Assembly (NCBI GenBank): GCA_008933995.1
Contig: WARS01000029.1
Span: 6,944,332 to 7,008,331, forward strand
Reading direction: 5' to 3'
DNA length: 64,000 nt
From: Datnioides undecimradiatus
Taxonomy: Eukaryota; Chordata; Actinopteri; Lobotiformes; Datnioididae
Shown: piece by piece, positions 14,715 to 27,049 of the stretch
Position numbering within the stretch: the first letter of the stretch is position 1
How the letters are laid out: every line of letters begins with the position of its first letter
Notes under the pieces: generated by a model
The model's database searches: none
What the model was told of the DNA's origin: nothing
Seen by the model: only the letters and a program-made list of their open reading frames with translations
Translations under genes and position numbers: made by a program

Positions 14715-15300
14715 CTTGTGTCTTCTCCACAGCGCATCCACACGTGGGGACAAAGGGAATCCCGACGCCTTTTTTGCGCGTTTGTTTTCGGACAGAAGAG
14801 AGCAGATGTCACCACACAGAAAGAACCGTCTGTGTGTTATTCCGGATCAGCGCGTTTTCGCCATCCTCTGTTGGGATATGTTTACTCCTCAACTGTCCCC
14901 CCCGGCGAACAGGGGATCCGAATCCAGACTCTTCAGTCGCTTTTTGGGGGGAATTTCACATGATCTGAGGTTTCCTTGTTTGCCCACTTTTTTTTTTATC
15001 ATTTGCCGAGATTAAGACATAATTGAAACAAGCATGGCGCGTTAATTAAACTGGTTCCTGTTTGTCTCACTTGCGTTCCCACTGAACCATTCACACGCTT
15101 CCTTCCAAGAGCGAGGTGCTCGTGTCTGAGGGGGGTTGAAGGCTCTCGCGAATCAGATGCATTTGAAAGTCGGTGCTCCCCCTTCGACCATCCCTCCCCC
15201 CCTCCTCCTCCTTCCCTCCACCCTCCCTCCTCCCTCGGAGCAGACGAGCAGCGTGGACCAATTGAGAGGCGGAAAAAGAGAGAGAGCGAGGATCAGAGCA
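14715..15300 (-). promoter_or_regulatory. candidate promoter and 5' non-coding exon of a gene to the left
   Basis: A block that is richer in GC and CpG than its AT-rich flanks. On the minus strand it starts with ATTGG (inverted CCAAT) and a GGGAGG-rich stretch, runs through short upstream ATG frames, and ends GAGAAGACACAAG|GTAATC, a good splice donor at 14715. No long conserved frame is present. The gene body would lie left of 14.7 kb, but I found no coding exon of it in the window, so it cannot be named. Confidence 0.4.
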
Positions 15301-15584
15301 TCTCAGTCTGTTGTGGGACCACAGACCTGTCAGTTACAGAATGAACAGCTTTCAATAACAAACACCTCTAATTATTATTATCAACAAAGATTTAGACAAA
15401 CTGTCAACTGTAAATATTATATGTAATGTATGCATCAACTAGATTCATTTTTAACAACAGTAAAACATTGCTCTGTCATTTTCTGAATGTAATAATATTT
15501 TAAATATTAATATTATACAATTGTAAATTTAATTGTTATTGTAAATAAATAAATATAGCTTTGGCATAATTTAAGGTAGAGTGT

Positions 15585-15650
15585 AAGTATATTTACTTAA
15601 ATACTGTGTTTGAGTATAATTTTGATGTACTTTACTTGAGTATATGGTTC
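15585..15650. repeat. possible dispersed repeat fragment (TTTACTTGAGTA type)
   Basis: AAGTATATTTACTTAAATAC and GTACTTTACTTGAGTATATG resemble the short ACTTGTACTTTACTTGAG repeat of fish genomes. Confidence 0.3.
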
Positions 15651-16599
15651 CACTTACAGGGGGATTGGGTGGTCTGACTCCCCTATTTAAGACTTTGACT
15701 CCCACCAATCCACAGCCCACTTCTTTACCTGTAATTGTAAGATTACAGTATGTTTCCCATATTCATGTTATATCCATGCTAGAATTTAGTAATCCAATTT
15801 CAGACACCCCTTATTTAGACCATACCATTTCTGACCTTGCCTAGTTGAACATCTTCTCTGTCTGCCTAAGTTTCATCATTGTGGTGGCTCTCATCCTCAT
15901 CAAGCCTGGAGCTATAATTTCTGTTTAACCACACGTTTGCATACACAACAGCTGTGTTTCAAAGGTACTATGTGCTATACGTGTTACTACAGGATACCAC
16001 TGGAAGGTGCATCAGAGAAATCGGACCATATAGAACTTCTTGATTTGCATGATGTAAACAATACATGCATCGAAACTTGTGAAGGTCACTATTTCATTGT
16101 TTCTGAGGGAGCATCATGACAAGCTGCTACAATCCCTGCGCTGCTACCTCACTGCCACCACTGTTCATGTGCACATTGCATCTTGTGTATGCATAGTGTT
16201 CATTTCTTCAGACATGCTCAACCTAACAGCAAGTGTATTGCCAGCCCTAGTAAAGCAATGTTCATGACCACTGTGCGAGCCAACATAGCTAGCTATCTAG
16301 CTGGTTGAGGACACTTTGCTTTCTTCCAGTCAGAGTTTCTCAATTAGATCATGTCAAGTGTTTATGGTTTAGCACTAACGTTAGCTAGTTTCTAACATTT
16401 GCTTATGATGCCACCATGAAAATGTTGTTAAGTAAGAAATACGTTAAAATACATCAACACTTAATGTTAACTAAATTTAATGGGAACTAAAAGAGTTGCT
16501 GCACCCAGCCAAATAATCTAGCTTGTTTACTGCCAACAAGCACTGACTACATAACCTCTGCAACATCACATCACAGACTGGTGTTAGATCACAACATAG

Positions 16600-16760
16600 C
16601 CAACACTTCTGCCAGAAGAAACTTGCATTTTTCTGGCAATGGGAACAGTTTTGGTTCTCAGGTCTTTGACACATGGACAGGAGGAGCTGAGGATTGAATC
16701 ATTAACTGTACGTTTAATGGATGAACCAGGCCTACCAGCTGAGCCACAGCCACTTCCACA
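16600..16760 (-). mobile_element. tRNA-like short interspersed element, degraded
   Basis: On the minus strand, GGCTGTGGCTCAGCTGGTAG is followed by ATGATTCAATCCTCAGCTCC, TCCTGTCCATGTGTC and GTTCCCATTGCCAG. The layout matches the element at 5430. Confidence 0.45.
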
Positions 16761-16916
16761 CAGTCTGCTGCAGTAATCACTAGTGGTCAAAACATGACTA
16801 GAACCACACACAAACCTGTGACCTTGATAAACCTCTGCAGTTGAAGTCTGTGCTTTTCTGGCATTCAAGTATCAAGTCTAGAGTTACTCTTTGAAGCCAA
16901 TAAGCCAATGGATTCT

Positions 16917-17032
<116 letters not shown>

Positions 17033-17075
17033 CTTATCTCCCCAGTGGTAGAATGACAATAATGACAATAACATG
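17033..17075 (-). mobile_element. possible LINE 3' end adjoining the GATA array
   Basis: Minus strand TGTCATTATTGTCATTC then CACTGGGGAGATAAGTC leads straight into (TATC)n. Teleost LINE copies often end GGGGATTAATAAAGT(CTAT)n, so this may be a very short truncated copy on the minus strand. Based on a remembered consensus. Confidence 0.3.
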
Positions 17076-17904
17076 TGAAGTTGAGCCCAGTGGCCTCGCT
17101 AAAGTTTGTCCTGAGCTGTTGTAAGTGTAAGCAAGGTAAACAGGATCCACATTACTCTTAGATAAAAGCTTTACTTGGTTTCATTCTTTTGTACAAAGTT
17201 AAGACAAACCTCTCTGTACGCAACACAAAGGGGTGAAGTGAAAGATTTACCGAGGCATTAAGTTTCCATGGGAATATGATCACTCTGTGTGCAATCGGTG
17301 AACTGCTCTACATTCATCAGTCCAATTCATCTTCGTTGACATTGTTCCACTTTGTCTCTGGAGACTTAGTCAACATTGTGGTGGGAAACAGGCCTAATTT
17401 TAAGTGCAGGGACTTTGACTTACATGAGGGTGAAGGGATCTGGAGCTCCTGTGAAATGACTCTAACATTGCTTCGTTCACTTTAATTCAGCCGCAACAAA
17501 GGTCTGATCAAATGGTTTCAAACTCTCCACAAATGTACCAAGTTTTCTCCTTCATGCACACTTGTGAATGTTGCTGACTTTCTCCCTTTTACGTCTGTTG
17601 TCTCACAGTTTGATTAGTATCACCACGGCTATTAACGTTTCAGCAACATGAGCTCAGCGATTTCCCATAACCTTTATTTTAAATCTGCCTCTTTTTACAG
17701 CTACGGATGACTCCTAACAAGATTCCCATGTTGCTGTAAATAAAGGGTTTAAGACTGTGCTGTTCCGGTCTACAAGGGAAAGAATAATGTGGAAAAAAAA
17801 GGCAAAATTACTCTCTTGTGAGTTCATTTATTATCTGTTTGTCTGATCTCAAGTTCTGGAAAATCTCTGGAATAGATTTGTAACTTAATTGTACGTGTGC
17901 AACA

Positions 17905-17906
<2 letters not shown>

Positions 17907-17944
<38 letters not shown>

Positions 17945-17952
17945 TGTGTGTG
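17907..17952. repeat. (GT)n microsatellite
   Basis: About 22 units with one GA interruption. Confidence 0.95.
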
Positions 17953-18479
17953 TTACCACGTCACCAGGTCATGTTGTATCTGATTACTCCACATATGCTG
18001 TCTCCAGCCTGTCCCTGTTCATTAAGCCCTGTGAGACTCTGCTGCTCAGCAGTGATTTCTGAGGGACAGAATTAGTGAACCACAGACCGTCATTTTTCTA
18101 TGGCTTAAAAAAAGATGACTCTTACTGTCCAATACATATATTTTCTAATACTTCTCTCATATAATCCAACAGAGCTCACATTTACTGACCTACATTAAGG
18201 GGTTACAGTGAAGCTTTTCCATTACAGCAGTCAAACACATCATCTGCATTCTGTGAAAATACAGAAGGACAAAAGTGGAAATACAGAAATTGAAATAAAT
18301 TCGATTAAAGCAGGCATGTTAGGTTTGGTTGAACTGCCCACGTCTTTAAATATTTAATCCTGAAACCAAACAAAAGAAAATCTGAATATTTGTTGAACCT
18401 CTTCTGTTCTGCCACAAGAAGAAATAAGTAAGATGTCAAAATACAAATTTCTCCAACAAAGTCCTTTAAACTATATCAC

Positions 18480-18790
18480 AAAATATGTCGTTTGACACTA
18501 CTATCTACAGAAAAACTGTGTTTGATGTTACATCGCTGTGGTTGAGGTTTAAGACTAAGTTAGGGAAAAGTCATGGTTTGTGTCAAAAGTACTGCTTTGT
18601 TCAGTCATCATGGTTGGTTATGGTCATGTTTCGAAGGAACATTGAGTGATGTAGGAAACAGGAAATGAACAACAGCGTTTTGCGGATTTTGTGGCACCTC
18701 CTCCTTCACTCCAGACGAGCAAGTCACCACCCCTATGGCCACTGGCGGACGTTGTCACTTGAACTTAAACATACGTCGTTTTGGGGGATT
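18480..18790. repeat. possible dispersed repeat
   Basis: GATGTTACATCGCTGTGGTT, TTAGGGAAAAGTCATGGTTT and TTGGTTATGGTCATGTTTCG recall a low-complexity dispersed repeat common in percomorph fish (TTAGGNAAAGATCATGGTTTG). Unconfirmed. Confidence 0.25.
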
Positions 18791-19079
18791 TGAAATGATT
18801 GATGCTGTCATTTCTCTTGGGTCGACAGTCTCTTGACTTCGATTTCTGACTGAATCACTTTAGTCATGTAATAGAGTTGTACATTAAACCAACCACAGGA
18901 ACCTTTCCAATCCATTTGAATGGACACATTTCAAAGTATTTTTAAAATCTGAAAATATCATTGTTTACTTTGTGCACTTTTCACTTTCAATTCAGTCTTG
19001 AGTTGAACTAAGAGCGTGCGACCGACAGGAATGACATTTTTAGATATATATTAGTGCTCATTATGTCTTTCCTTTTTCC

Positions 19080-19600
19080 TCCTGCACAGAGAGATTTGAG
19101 TTCTCCATTTTTATTGTAAATCCCTTCTCTCTTTGCCACCACAAAGCATGTCTAATCTCCTCAAGCGGCCGCAAGAGCAGGTTTCCGTTGAAATGAGGAT
19201 TTGGGAACAATGCAGCAGCCTATTTACTACAAATGTTATTTACTCATTTCCGGCACATCATTGACCCTTTCAACCTCTTGTGTCAAGTATTTAGTGTTTT
19301 TATGTGGGACAGAGAGGGATCACACCGGTGGGAGTGCTTAGCATTAAGGATGGGTTATGGAAATAAAGTATTTAAGGCTTAGCATTGTGAGAAATGAGGT
19401 GGCAAGACATTACAAGCAAGAGAGACCCATTTTTAAATTGTGCTGCCAATTAGAGGACAATTTTCTGTGCGCCCGTGTGTGTATAATAGTGCATCTGGTG
19501 CACGGTTGCCTGTCATTACTGCCGTTGCTTCTTTCCAGGATTAATAAACATATTGTGATTTGAAGGCATACCGAGGCAGCCATCACATCCTTAATGCACA
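19080..19600. promoter_or_regulatory. candidate conserved non-coding element
   Basis: Unique, unbiased sequence without simple repeats, with long even-textured runs such as CCCATTTTTAAATTGTGCTG then CCAATTAGAGG. Non-coding in all frames. Conservation cannot be measured here. Confidence 0.25.
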
Positions 19601-20199
19601 GTTCAGCAAGCCAAGGAGGTCTGACCAGTCAGCAATAACATTTACAGGAAGACCCACAAGCTTGTGAGTATACCGTCTCCGCCTCCAACAGTCCCATGCT
19701 TATTAGTCTGAATGCACTATTAACACACAGTTCATTCAGTCACAGTGGAACAATGTCAGAAGCACAGAATAAGAGTGAGTTTAAATGAGTTAAATACAGC
19801 GTTCACATTTGACCATATTTACAGGTATCACTGCTAAAATGTGAACAGGCAGTTTCCCAGCCTTGTTTGCAACAGCTAAATAAAAACAACTGACCCACTA
19901 AGAAATTTTTAAAAATTAGGAATTTCCCAGAGCTAAAGCCACAAAAATGGTTGAGATTGTCAGTAATACTGTCTGTTTAACGTTATAGAAGGAAACAGTC
20001 TTTCCATTGGTGTGGAAAACATTGATATCTAGTTTTGGTGCAACAATCCATAGAGAGGACTGCTAATATTAACACTTTGTCAGGTTAAATAATAAGAAGA
20101 AACTAAATATCAATTGATTCAATTTTTCAGCTTTCAGCATTGTTTTTTGTTGGTTAAAGAAATAGCGTAACAGATTTTGAAATCAGCTTACTGACTCAC

Positions 20200-20530
20200 T
20201 GACAGTTCAATAAAAAGATTGATACCCCTGTCGGGATTGAAAGATGAAGCCAGTGTTCGCGCGCAATTAGCTTAGCTTTGTATAAAGACTTGTAGTATGG
20301 AAAATCAAGTAGCCTGTCTGTGTCCAAAGGTAAAAAGGCATCTCTGTAAAAATTAACTGCACGCAACCGTCCATGAAATAGTCTTAGCATGTTACTCCCT
20401 GCTAAATCACAAATAGCCATTTTTAAACTTTTGTTGTGATTACTCATGCGTGTTGGACAGAGTCAAGCTAACTCTTGGTACCTGCTTCTACCCTTTATGC
20501 TAAGCTAAGCTAATCAGTTGCGGGCTCTAG
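20200..20530. mobile_element. inverted-repeat element, GCTAAGCTAA type
   Basis: AAAAAGATTGATACCCCTGT and AATTAGCTTAGCTTTGTATA then AAGACTTG on the left; ACCCTTTATGCTAAGCTAAG then CTAATCAGTTGCGGGC on the right. The two ends are reverse complements of each other in outline. Confidence 0.5.
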
Positions 20531-21137
20531 TTTCATAAAATATGTAACTATATATATAGCTACATATATTACAGACAAAGAGCTCTTAAGAAAGCAAACA
20601 TATTCCAAAAATGCTGAACAATTCCATTAAACAAAAACATTTATTTATAAATAAAGAGATTTTTAATGAGTCTACGATGTGTATGTTTGATTTTTAGAAT
20701 GAAATGAAGTTGTGCTAGTAGCAGTGGCTGGTTCTGACAGCAGCATACAGAACAACTTATTGTAAAAAAGAAATGTACCAAAGTGAGATAATCTGTTTGA
20801 AGCCAATAAACAGAAGGTGCGTTCGGTCTTACTTTCTAGTAAGCAGAAACCCTGAGGAATCGCAGTCTTTCTTCTTTTCTGTCTGAGCCTGTGGGCACTC
20901 TTGTGAGAAAATACAACACATATACACACATTCCTTCTCCGCGTCTCCACACACAGCTGCACACACAAAGCTATTTAAACCACTTTCTTCCTGCTGGCTC
21001 AGGCTTTACAGACATTGTATTGCTGGCTGGAGTCTGTCCCATCCAGTTCATGGTAATAGAGGAGAGGAACAGGGAGAGGCCCTCCTATCTGACTGTGAAC
21101 ACATGATTACCCTTCCCTTTGTGGAGGTGAGGATTGT

Positions 21138-21139
<2 letters not shown>

Positions 21140-21170
<31 letters not shown>
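21140..21170. repeat. (AC)n microsatellite
   Basis: About 15 AC units. Confidence 0.95.
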
Positions 21171-21176
<6 letters not shown>

Positions 21177-21599
21177 CTGATGAGATATGCAGCACCACCT
21201 CCACTGTGAAGATACTCATCAGTCATACAGCTATGAATAAAGTCATAGGCTGAATAGATATGTTTACAGGAGATAAACATTTATCTGCCGGGATGTAAAC
21301 ATCACCTCTATGTGAGAACAGATTGAGATGAAATGAATCCATTTAGGTATATTCATATTCCAAAGTACTGCTGCATTATATTTGCAGCCAGAGAGGGAAG
21401 AAAAGGATTACGTTGAATTGAAAAGGGAACAAAACTGAAGTGATGGTTCTGAATGCAAATCAATTCAATCCCTTCCCCAGCATCTCAGTGGATTGACTCA
21501 ATCTCACATTGAGACATCCCTGCATTGAGTTCAACTAAAATATCTCTAAATCATAATATGCAAAGCAGATCTCGAAGCTGTGCAGACTCTGCTTCAGAG

Positions 21600-21960
21600 A
21601 TTAAAATACTACCACCGCCATAATACGAGTATTTTTTCATGACGCTTCCGTGCTGATCTCATTGCACGGACATAATTCCTCTCCTCACTGTGTGAAATTC
21701 TGTCACCGGGCACCACGACAGCTGAGAATTGGACTCCTCCATATTGATAAGAGATGATGCCACTGCGGGTGACCAATCGCATTTGTTTAAGCTGTGACAC
21801 GGTGCATTTTGTACTTCTAATTGGACGCAGAGACTTGCTGCTTTTTGTTGATTCCCACTCGACCTGTTTTCTGCAACCCACAAGGCACAAGAGGCCTGTT
21901 TGCTCAGTGTTTAATTAATGATGTGCGTGAAACGTGTTAGCGAGGTTAGCAATATTAACA
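21600..21960. promoter_or_regulatory. candidate conserved non-coding element
   Basis: Balanced, non-repetitive block with GTGACCAATCGCATTTG (a CCAAT core) and TTTAATTAATGATG (homeodomain-type core). No supported coding frame. Confidence 0.25.
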
Positions 21961-22050
21961 AGTTGTGTGCACATGTGTCGCGGTGTTTGTATGCGCATGC
22001 ACTTATGTGGAAGGTGAGCAAATGGGAAGACAGCCATGTTTGTGTATCGC

Positions 22051-22052
<2 letters not shown>

Positions 22053-22088
<36 letters not shown>
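22053..22088. repeat. (GT)n microsatellite
   Basis: About 18 GT units, followed within 100 bases by a CA/CG-rich stretch (22180-22260) of alternating purine and pyrimidine. Confidence 0.95.
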
Positions 22089-22093
<5 letters not shown>

Positions 22094-22689
22094 TTTCAAC
22101 AGGGGGATTTACTACTTAAGTAACACAACCATGATTAGGAAGCATTGCCATCTGGTCGTTTGAGAGGGGTGCTGAGACACACGCACATGAGCACGTGCAC
22201 GAAACACACACATACACGCAACCGCGCACACGTGCAAACAGGTACACAGACACACAAATATCAGCATGCCATAAATAATTCAAATACACGGAAAAATGTT
22301 TTCAAGAGTCTACCATCCACATCATACAATCACAAACAGACATGTAACACTTCCATAACACTACCACCGTCATATACAGTATCCGTGAGTGTGTTTCTGT
22401 TCGGCCTGCTGCTGATTGCAGAGAAACCCTTGTCAAATAGTCCCATGAATATCACCCAGTGCTCTTTCTCATTCTTACCAGACGCTGCTGATTTCCTTTC
22501 AAACCTCCTCTGACTTTCACTCGATGCTGCTCCCACTTCCTCTCTAGTCGGAAAAGAAACAAATCACCATTTGTCAAATCAGGTGAGAACAAAACATCTT
22601 ATTGTTTTTGCCCAACATCTGTGTGTCATTGTGTATTGAATTACAACAGTACTTCACGCCTCATAAACATCTTCTGTTTTCTCATCTCC

Positions 22690-23013
22690 AGCAGACAGAC
22701 AAAAAAACAGTTTCACAGGATTCGTTCTGGTAGAGGAGCTCTCTCCTCACTTGCACCTGGGTCATGGAATAACCCTCAGAGACACTACAGCTTTTGTCTC
22801 CCTGGGAAAGTTCACCACACTGACAGAACAATCCTGAAGTGAAGAGTGTAACTGCTATTCCATATTTGGATTTTGTAGTATGTATAAGTTGTCCTTTGTG
22901 TGTTTTTAACTTAACATTTCATATTCTTTTCTAATCCTGATGTGCCGTATCCCTTGAAAGACATAGTCTAATCCCGATGGACTTCCTGGTCAAATAAAAG
23001 TTAAATAAATAAA
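22690..23013 (+). mobile_element. LINE 3' end, 5'-truncated
   Basis: An open frame ending at 22842 contains RSGRGALSSLAPGSWNNPQ, which resembles the conserved end of non-LTR reverse transcriptase ORF2 (basic-aromatic then WN-LP/Q). A short 3' UTR and the tail GACTTCCTGGTCAAATAAAAG plus TTAAATAAATAAA follow, typical of teleost L2/CR1-like LINEs. Only the 3' few hundred bases survive. Confidence 0.6.
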
Positions 23014-23847
23014 GATCAAATTGTTTGTGTGTACAGCACTTAAGATTAGTTTGACCTTGAGAGCCGCTGAGCCGAGCTGATGCATCACAGCACAGTTGCA
23101 GACTGCTGTGGTAGGTGAGAGCTGTGTTCGTGCAGGATTATAACCATAAGTCCCTTGGCGCAGTGTCACAGTGGGTGACATTTTGACAGAGATAAAGGTC
23201 AAGATTTTCCAGAAACTGCACCTTATGTCGTCAGGCAGCAAACAGAGGTAACAATCATGAACTTATCTGGCAAATGTCTTGCACATATCCTCTTTTAAAC
23301 AAGAAATACATCAAGCCAATCTCCTGTTACACTGAACCTTTATTTCCCAGGGACTTTGGCACAATCAACGATAAAGTGTGCAAAATTTTGTAAGAGCTAT
23401 TTAATATAATAGCTGAGTTTATTCAAGCAGAGTAGGATTGTAAGGTGGAAATCACTATTCATGCTAATTTAATGTAATTTTCAAACTTTCTGCTGTTGAT
23501 GAGGTCAGATCATTTTCAATGGGCACAGTTTGTCCTCTTTACACATCATTACTCAGTCCCCTGTGGACATCAGTCACATTTCGCCCCATCATACATATGG
23601 ACAAACCCATCTACTCCCCTCTAGCTAACTCGCCCTCACACACACACTCGCAAGCACACACTGGCATATCACTCGCCCAGAAAGCCTCTGCTGCTCACTT
23701 TGCTCATACTGTGTACCGTGAGCGAGGCGTGCTGAGTGCTTTTGCCTACACGCCGCGGTATCTCACTCTCCTCTTTGCGAGTTTAACCTGTCAGTCCTCA
23801 CAGCATGATCTCCAGACATGACTCACCAGTGTAACACTGCGTCTGTA

Positions 23848-23854
<7 letters not shown>

Positions 23855-23885
<31 letters not shown>
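23855..23885. repeat. (AC)n microsatellite
   Basis: About 15 AC units. Confidence 0.95.
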
Positions 23886-23887
<2 letters not shown>

Positions 23888-26416
23888 ACAGGCTACAGTC
23901 ACAACCATCAGCACACACGCAAGTTACACAAGAAAAAGTGGAGGCACAATTTTGAGCAGCTGATTAATTTTCAGTTACGTCTGATGTTTCATTCAGGATC
24001 AGATGACTCGACTCACACAGAGATCCAAATAATGAACACATCACTCTCACCCACATACTGTAGCCCAGCGGTTCCCAGCTCTGTCTCATGGTTCCTGCGT
24101 AAGCTCTAGTATGATGTCAGCTACACCATCCGACATCTTCCATGCTGTGTACTGACGATACAAAGATGATGATGACACAAAAGATTGTTTAATTTGATTG
24201 GGCTGTCATTGTTAAGGATTGTTTGGTCCGGTCTGTGTTTTTGCTACAATAGGCTGCAGTGGTTGGACACTCCAACAATTTCAAGTGATTATCTATTAAT
24301 TTTAGCAAAAATTCAAATTAATTAAACTTATTCATTAGTTTAAACTTTTGATTTTAACCATTTATTTTAGACTCCTGGTTAAGCTGTTAATCCATTTATT
24401 TTTAAATCTCTGTTTAAAAGATTAATTCTTCAGTTTTAGCTTTAACAAATAATCTAATACTTTTAGCTATCTGTTTCAAATGGTTATCAATTTATTTTCA
24501 ACCTAACAAATTCAGCGATTTCTCTATTACTCTAATAAATTGACTGTTGCTGACTGACTTGATAAATACTTCATGCAATCTGAGTTCTTGACACCCAGTA
24601 ATCAGGTGTTACAACTGCCTCAGTGTGGAGATACACACAGTCTATTTTTAATCAAATCATTTTTCAAATTCACTGTGCTGCTCCACAATCTTCCCATCCA
24701 CCCCCTGGCAACCGCAGAGCCCCTGCACCCCTGGGGTAGGAATGACGAAGACACATGCACACACACGCAAACATACACACACACATAACCAAGACAAGTA
24801 GAGACATACACACATACACATTCTAGCTTTCCAAATATTAATAATCAGTGTGAGGAAAAGGGCACAAATTAAAAATGTGCTGTTTGCAGTCAGAAATACA
24901 TCTACACACGCTCTCTATAAGACAGAGTGAAATAAAGAGTTAATTGTGATATGAAACACGTTCTGTAAAGCCTAAAGAGGGTTCAAAGAGTAGCAATGCA
25001 TCGGTTCACAGAAACATAAGTAAGTTCTGTTTCAGGTTCAGTCTTTGCTTCAAGTGCTTTTTCCTCCACAGCTCTTTGTCTCCCGGCGCTCAGTCTAAAT
25101 ATAGGAATACAACCTTTGAATAGGTCCGTAGGCCTGTCAAGCGCACACACACATACACACATCCATATATACATACATACTGTACATATGTGGACACACT
25201 ATGTAAAATACACTAATCAGAGAAACAGTAAGAGAAGCCAATTTGGAAGCACAAACAACAAACATTTGCATTCACATAAACACACATCATGATCAAGGTT
25301 TTGACCTGTAGCATTTTGTGTGTGTGTGTGTCCCTCTGGTTTCACAGACCTGCAATCAGAATGAAAGAGACAGACACAGAGCATCCCGGAGGTAGACTGG
25401 CTTATTATTTCAATCAGTGGACAATTGGTTGACAAGTCTGGGTGCACACAATGCAACGGAAACAGTTCATTGAAGCAGGCAAACAACCAGACCCCGCACA
25501 TCAAATGATGCCTTTAAGAGTATTTCTGACGGACCGCGAAGACCAATTCTCCTCCTCTTTTCAGTTTTTCTTTTAAACCAGAAAATCCAGGTCGGCCCAG
25601 ACCAGTTTGAAGCAAACGCACAAAAAAACCCCATTCAACCAAAGACACACAATTACAGACACACTTCAGTTTCAATACAGCAGAAACAGCCGCGTTTAAA
25701 AACACACTCTCGTGCATTAGCTTGTAGGATGTTCTCACGCCAACATGCTTTTCCTGAAATCAAGCACACACACACACACATCATACAGAACCCATGTTTC
25801 AGACAGTGCGTCTGTCCATTAGACGGCTAACCCAGGGAAATAAACTGATGAAATATTTACAGCAGAGTGGCTCTATATTTATGTCCATATAAGTTTATCT
25901 CCATGAATGTCTCTGTCCCACAGAGTATCCTCTGTGGGATATTTTTTAATGGCAGACACCACTGGGACACAGAGACTCAGGGAAAACCTTATGTGTGCTG
26001 AGATACGGATGGAGCTCACTGCTGTTTGTGCTTTGAATGTGCAGTAAGAGCCTTCACAACCAGTGGGGAAAGGTTTGCATGGTCTGAGTTCACTGCAACT
26101 GCTTTTTATTGATTTTGCTACCCAAATACGATGTGGCATATTTCTGGATGACAATGGCGTTTTATAGCAAAGAGGCATGTACCAGGCAGCTGCTACAGGA
26201 GCAAGTGTCTTTGTCCTCCGCTGAGCCATGAAATAGAGGCTCATGATTTCCCTTTGATTCTGAAGGACAAAAGACCCAACCCCACCTCCTGTTGCACGCT
26301 TGGCAGAAAATATCAAATTCAACCAATTTGCAACACCGACACCAACAGCTGTTTTCCAGGCTTGAACCATTGCCTGTTCCTTTTCTTGCTGATCATGTGA
26401 CTTTTCGCGAGTGAGT

Positions 26417-26703
26417 GAGGGTATGTCAGAGGAGGTCATCATGGAGCTGATCCCCATTGAGTACGAGCTGGACAAGAACCTGAGGCCTTTAGGACCCATG
26501 CAGTTCCTTGGAGATGAGGAGACTGTCAAGAAGGCCATGGAGGCTGTTGCTGCACAGGCCAAGAAATAGACCCCTCTCCCATGATTGGTTACAGTACAGA
26601 TCACTCATGTGCTGTTTAATTTTCAAGTCATTACAAGGTCATTTATTGTTACTTTTAGTTTTCGCATCGTAGCTGTAAGTTTTCATTGTAAATAAACCTC
26701 AAG
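26417..26703 (+). pseudogene. pgam1: 5'-truncated processed pseudogene of pgam1
   Basis: Phosphoglycerate mutase 1 is a glycolytic enzyme of 254 aa; only its last about 50 codons are here. Reading [30 protein letters not shown] and [14 protein letters not shown], it matches the human end GMSEEAIMEL...[36 protein letters not shown]. Relative to that, the NLPTGI segment is missing between MEL and IPI, and GK is missing near the end. TAG is at 26567-26569, then about 120 bases of 3'-UTR-like sequence, AATAAA near 26691-26697 and a short A run. No upstream pgam1 exon precedes it. The polyadenylated end, 5' truncation and internal deletions indicate a LINE-mobilised retrocopy, not a working exon. 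Confidence 0.85.
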
Positions 26704-27049
26704 GACAAAAAAGGTTCACAGTCTCGTCTACATATCCCATCCTGAAACATCCCCAAGGTGCAGTGAAAAACGCTGCTGAACAGTGACTGTAATGAGCGTT
26801 CGGAGAGCATTTACTGCAGTTTGAGACAGTGTGTTAAAAGCAGCATTGTTAGCTCAGGGATGGAGAACTTTGGATGGAGAAAAAAAACTTTTTTTGTTCA
26901 ACCAGGAAGGCTGGAAATGTGTGCTCCCTGGGTTTTCCATATTTGCGAGGACCCTTCTGAGTTTAGAGGACATTTATTGAAAGTGAGGACATCTTTGCTC
27001 AGTCCTGAGGTCTTCCAAGTGCTGTCTAAGGGTTTAACTTAGTTTCAAA

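Noticed and set aside
14716..15015. Three overlapping plus-strand frames near 14.7-15.0 kb
   Set aside because: They are by-products of the GC-richer promoter-like block; none resembles a protein.
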